Translations under genes and position numbers: made by a program
Part shown: positions 5,199 through 6,864 of the stretch, in pieces
Layout: every line of letters begins with the position of its first letter
Position numbering within the stretch: the first letter of the stretch is position 1
The notes under the pieces: model-generated
Told to the model about the DNA's origin: nothing
The model's database searches: none
Seen by the model: the letters and a program-made list of their open reading frames with translations, nothing else
Assembly: GCA_017964055.1 (NCBI GenBank)
Contig: JAGCSS010000072.1
Location: forward strand, 1-6,864
Reading direction: 5' to 3'
Length of the DNA: 6,864 nt
Source of the DNA: Lachnospiraceae bacterium
Lineage (GTDB): Bacteria; Bacillota; Clostridia; Lachnospirales; Lachnospiraceae

Positions 5199-6864
5199 TC
5201 AGGTTATGGGATTCGCGTTTTCCCACTGCATCCCCTTTCCTCGCGTGAATGCGCGCGATTCTTCAAGCGGCATGGGCTTTCCGAAGAAATAACCCTGTGC
5301 TCTCTCACAGCCGGTCTTGCGAAGGAACTCATAATGCGCCTCGGACTCCACGCCCTCGCAGAGAGGCGCAAGGCCCATGGCCTTCGAGCCCTCGATGATG
5401 TAGGTCATCAGCATAGCCGTCTTCGGGTTGCGGTCGAAGCATCTTAAGAATACCAAGTCGAGCTTCAATACATCGAAATCGTACTCCGCAATGGTGTTCA
5501 GCGACGAATAACCGCTGCCGAAATCATCGAGCCAGATATTGTAGCCCATGTGGTGCATCTTTTCACACTCTGTCTTAATGATGCCCTCATTGTCGTTAAG
5601 AGCGCTCTCGGTGATCTCGAGATCGAGGAAATTGCGGGGAATATTGAAGCTTTCACGCGTTTTCTCGACCGATCCGAAGATATCGCAGACATCGAAGTCC
5701 ATTCGGGAGATGTTGATTGAAACCGGCACGACAGGCTCACCCTTATCGATCAGCGAGCGGAGGTCTTCGCATACCCTTCTCACAACGTATCTGTCCACAA
5801 GATATATCAGATGCGCCTGTTCCAGTGTCTCGATGAAATCACCGGGAGAGAGCATGCCCATCTTCGGGTCGATCCAGCGTACCAGCGCTTCGTAGCCGCA
5901 GATCTCTCCGCTCTTAACCCTGATAACGGGCTGGTAGAACACCTTGATATAGCCCATCTCAAGGGCCTCGTCGACATGATCCACAACATACTGCTGTTTG
6001 CGCAGCCTCTCACGGAGCATGTCATCGTAAACACAGAAATTCACATCGTGCCTGCCCTTTATGCTGTTGCAGGCAAGTCTCGCATGGTCGCAGGCCAGGC
6101 CGATCTCGGAGCGCCTGTCGTCCAGGTAAAAGATACCGGCCTTCATCCTCACGCGCTTGTTGACATCAACGGAGCGAAGCATCGTCTTATAGACCTGATC
6201 GACTTTTTCCTCGACATACTGCCTGTCACCCTCGGTACATACAAAGAAATGGTCGTCCGAGAAACGGGCGATCGTAGCACCGACAAATATATCGCGCAGA
6301 CACTTTGCCACATCGCAGAGCAGCTCATCGCCCTGGGTAAAGCCGTGTCGTTCGTTATATAATTTGAAATTGGGAACATCAAAATGGATGAATGATATCT
6401 GGCGTCTCCTGCTCTCGGGCGACATCAGCATCATCTGGACCTTATGATAAAAGAATGGCATATTGAAAAGGCCGGTCAGCTCATCGGTCTCCCTGTTTGC
6501 CGAAAGGATCTCCGCCTCCGCAAGGGAATTGCGGTTTTTGTTCATGAATTCGTTTTGATCGACGTCAACGATAAAAACATAGAAATAGCTGTTATGCTCA
6601 TCATAATGCAGCAGATGGCCGAAGTCCTCGATATATCTGACTTCGCCCTTTTTCGTGATGATGCGGTATCGGACGTAATCATGCCGCTTCTCACCGAACA
6701 CGGTCTGTGCCTGGATCTGATTCTCGATCTTATGCAGATCTTCGGGATGAACCATGCCTTTAAACGACCCGCCGACATACTCATAGAACTCATCGAAAGT
6801 CGTGCAGTCGTACAGTCCGATGACATTCTGATCCGCAAACAGGATCTTTTCGTCTTCCTCAGCC
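5199..6864 (-). CDS. PAS-GGDEF(degenerate)-EAL c-di-GMP phosphodiesterase, N-terminus outside window
   Basis: Runs off the right edge on the minus strand; the Met at 6755 is internal because the frame stays open to 6864 and encodes the first half of a PAS domain. Numbering from that Met: PAS core and C-terminal strand (to about 68, RIITKKGEVRYIEDFGH), short linker helix, GGDEF-like domain (about 91-245) and EAL domain (about 255-505). The cyclase signature is changed to SDDHF (166-170), so it should not make c-di-GMP but may bind GTP as a regulator. The EAL domain keeps the whole catalytic set: E289 (EAL), N348, E380 or E383 (EITES), D410/D411 (DDFGSGYS), K431, E467 (EGVE) and Q487 (QGYFFGKP). 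It should thus hydrolyse c-di-GMP to pGpG. The visible part has no membrane segment. It is followed 1 nt later by the diguanylate cyclase gene, making an opposing pair on one message; the promoter is outside the window. Confidence 0.93.
   Translation of the reverse strand, partial: AEEDEKILFADQNVIGLYDCTTFDEFYEYVGGSFKGMVHPEDLHKIENQIQAQTVFGEKRHDYVRYRIITKKGEVRYIEDFGHLLHYDEHNSYFYVFIVDVDQNEFMNKNRNSLAEAEILSANRETDELTGLFNMPFFYHKVQMMLMSPESRRRQISFIHFDVPNFKLYNERHGFTQGDELLCDVAKCLRDIFVGATIARFSDDHFFVCTEGDRQYVEEKVDQVYKTMLRSVDVNKRVRMKAGIFYLDDRRSEIGLACDHARLACNSIKGRHDVNFCVYDDMLRERLRKQQYVVDHVDEALEMGYIKVFYQPVIRVKSGEICGYEALVRWIDPKMGMLSPGDFIETLEQAHLIYLVDRYVVRRVCEDLRSLIDKGEPVVPVSINISRMDFDVCDIFGSVEKTRESFNIPRNFLDLEITESALNDNEGIIKTECEKMHHMGYNIWLDDFGSGYSSLNTIAEYDFDVLKLDLVFLRCFDRNPKTAMLMTYIIEGSKAMGLAPLCEGVESEAHYEFLRKTGCERAQGYFFGKPMPLEESRAFTRGKGMQWENANPIT

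Noticed and set aside
5013..5447. 144-codon plus-strand frame across the junction of the two c-di-GMP genes
   Set aside because: It is antisense to the well-supported ends of both genes, and its hydrophobic start mirrors the membrane segment encoded opposite.
5811..6362. 183-codon open frame on the plus strand opposite the GGDEF-EAL gene
   Set aside because: It lies fully inside the conserved EAL/GGDEF coding region on the other strand and has no motif of its own.

Overview
The window looks chromosomal and comes from a member of the Clostridia, plausibly a Lachnospiraceae-like gut or rumen bacterium. This is inferred from the YesM/YesN-type two-component genes, a clostridial-style birA-bioY pair with a Firmicutes-type promoter, a moderate GC content (a little above 50% by eye), and the multi-domain c-di-GMP proteins. 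No rRNA, tRNA, CRISPR array, integrase or transposase gene is visible.

Layout. (1) At 1-1519 (+) lies a YesM-like sensor histidine kinase, cut by the left edge, followed by its YesN-like response regulator (REC plus AraC-type HTH). The regulator is broken: an in-frame TAG at 1409-1411 splits the AraC domain, and the missing second helix-turn-helix is still readable in the same frame up to a TAA at 1517-1519. (2) At 1519-1633 lies a compact control region. A near-perfect inverted repeat matches the BirA operator pattern (TTGTnAACC-N15-GGTTnACAA); its right half contains the -35 hexamer of a strong sigma-A promoter, and the same hairpin followed by T's could end the upstream operon. (3) At 1634-3289 (+) are birA (biotin-protein ligase and repressor) and bioY (biotin-specific ECF transporter subunit), a biotin-sensing and uptake operon that is probably autorepressed. 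(4) The convergent gap 3290-3451 is unusually structured. It has a two-part hairpin that fits a minus-strand terminator, then a cloverleaf-like palindromic element (about 3328-3440) flanked by a 5-bp direct repeat, TCACT. (5) At 6864-3452 (-) is a translationally coupled pair of c-di-GMP genes. The first is a PAS-GGDEF(degenerate)-EAL protein, cut by the right edge and probably a phosphodiesterase. The second begins 1 nt after the first one's stop and is a membrane protein combining an isoprenylcysteine-methyltransferase-like (ICMT/PEMT) membrane domain, an extracellular Cache sensor and an intact GGDEF diguanylate cyclase.

How the genes work together: BirA biotinylates its target proteins and, when biotin is plentiful, should shut the birA-bioY promoter and so reduce biotin uptake. 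The minus-strand pair encodes opposing activities (c-di-GMP synthesis and breakdown) from one message, with at least two sensor inputs (PAS and Cache). The most unusual items are the methyltransferase-like/Cache/GGDEF fusion, the cloverleaf element between the convergent genes, and the interrupted response regulator.
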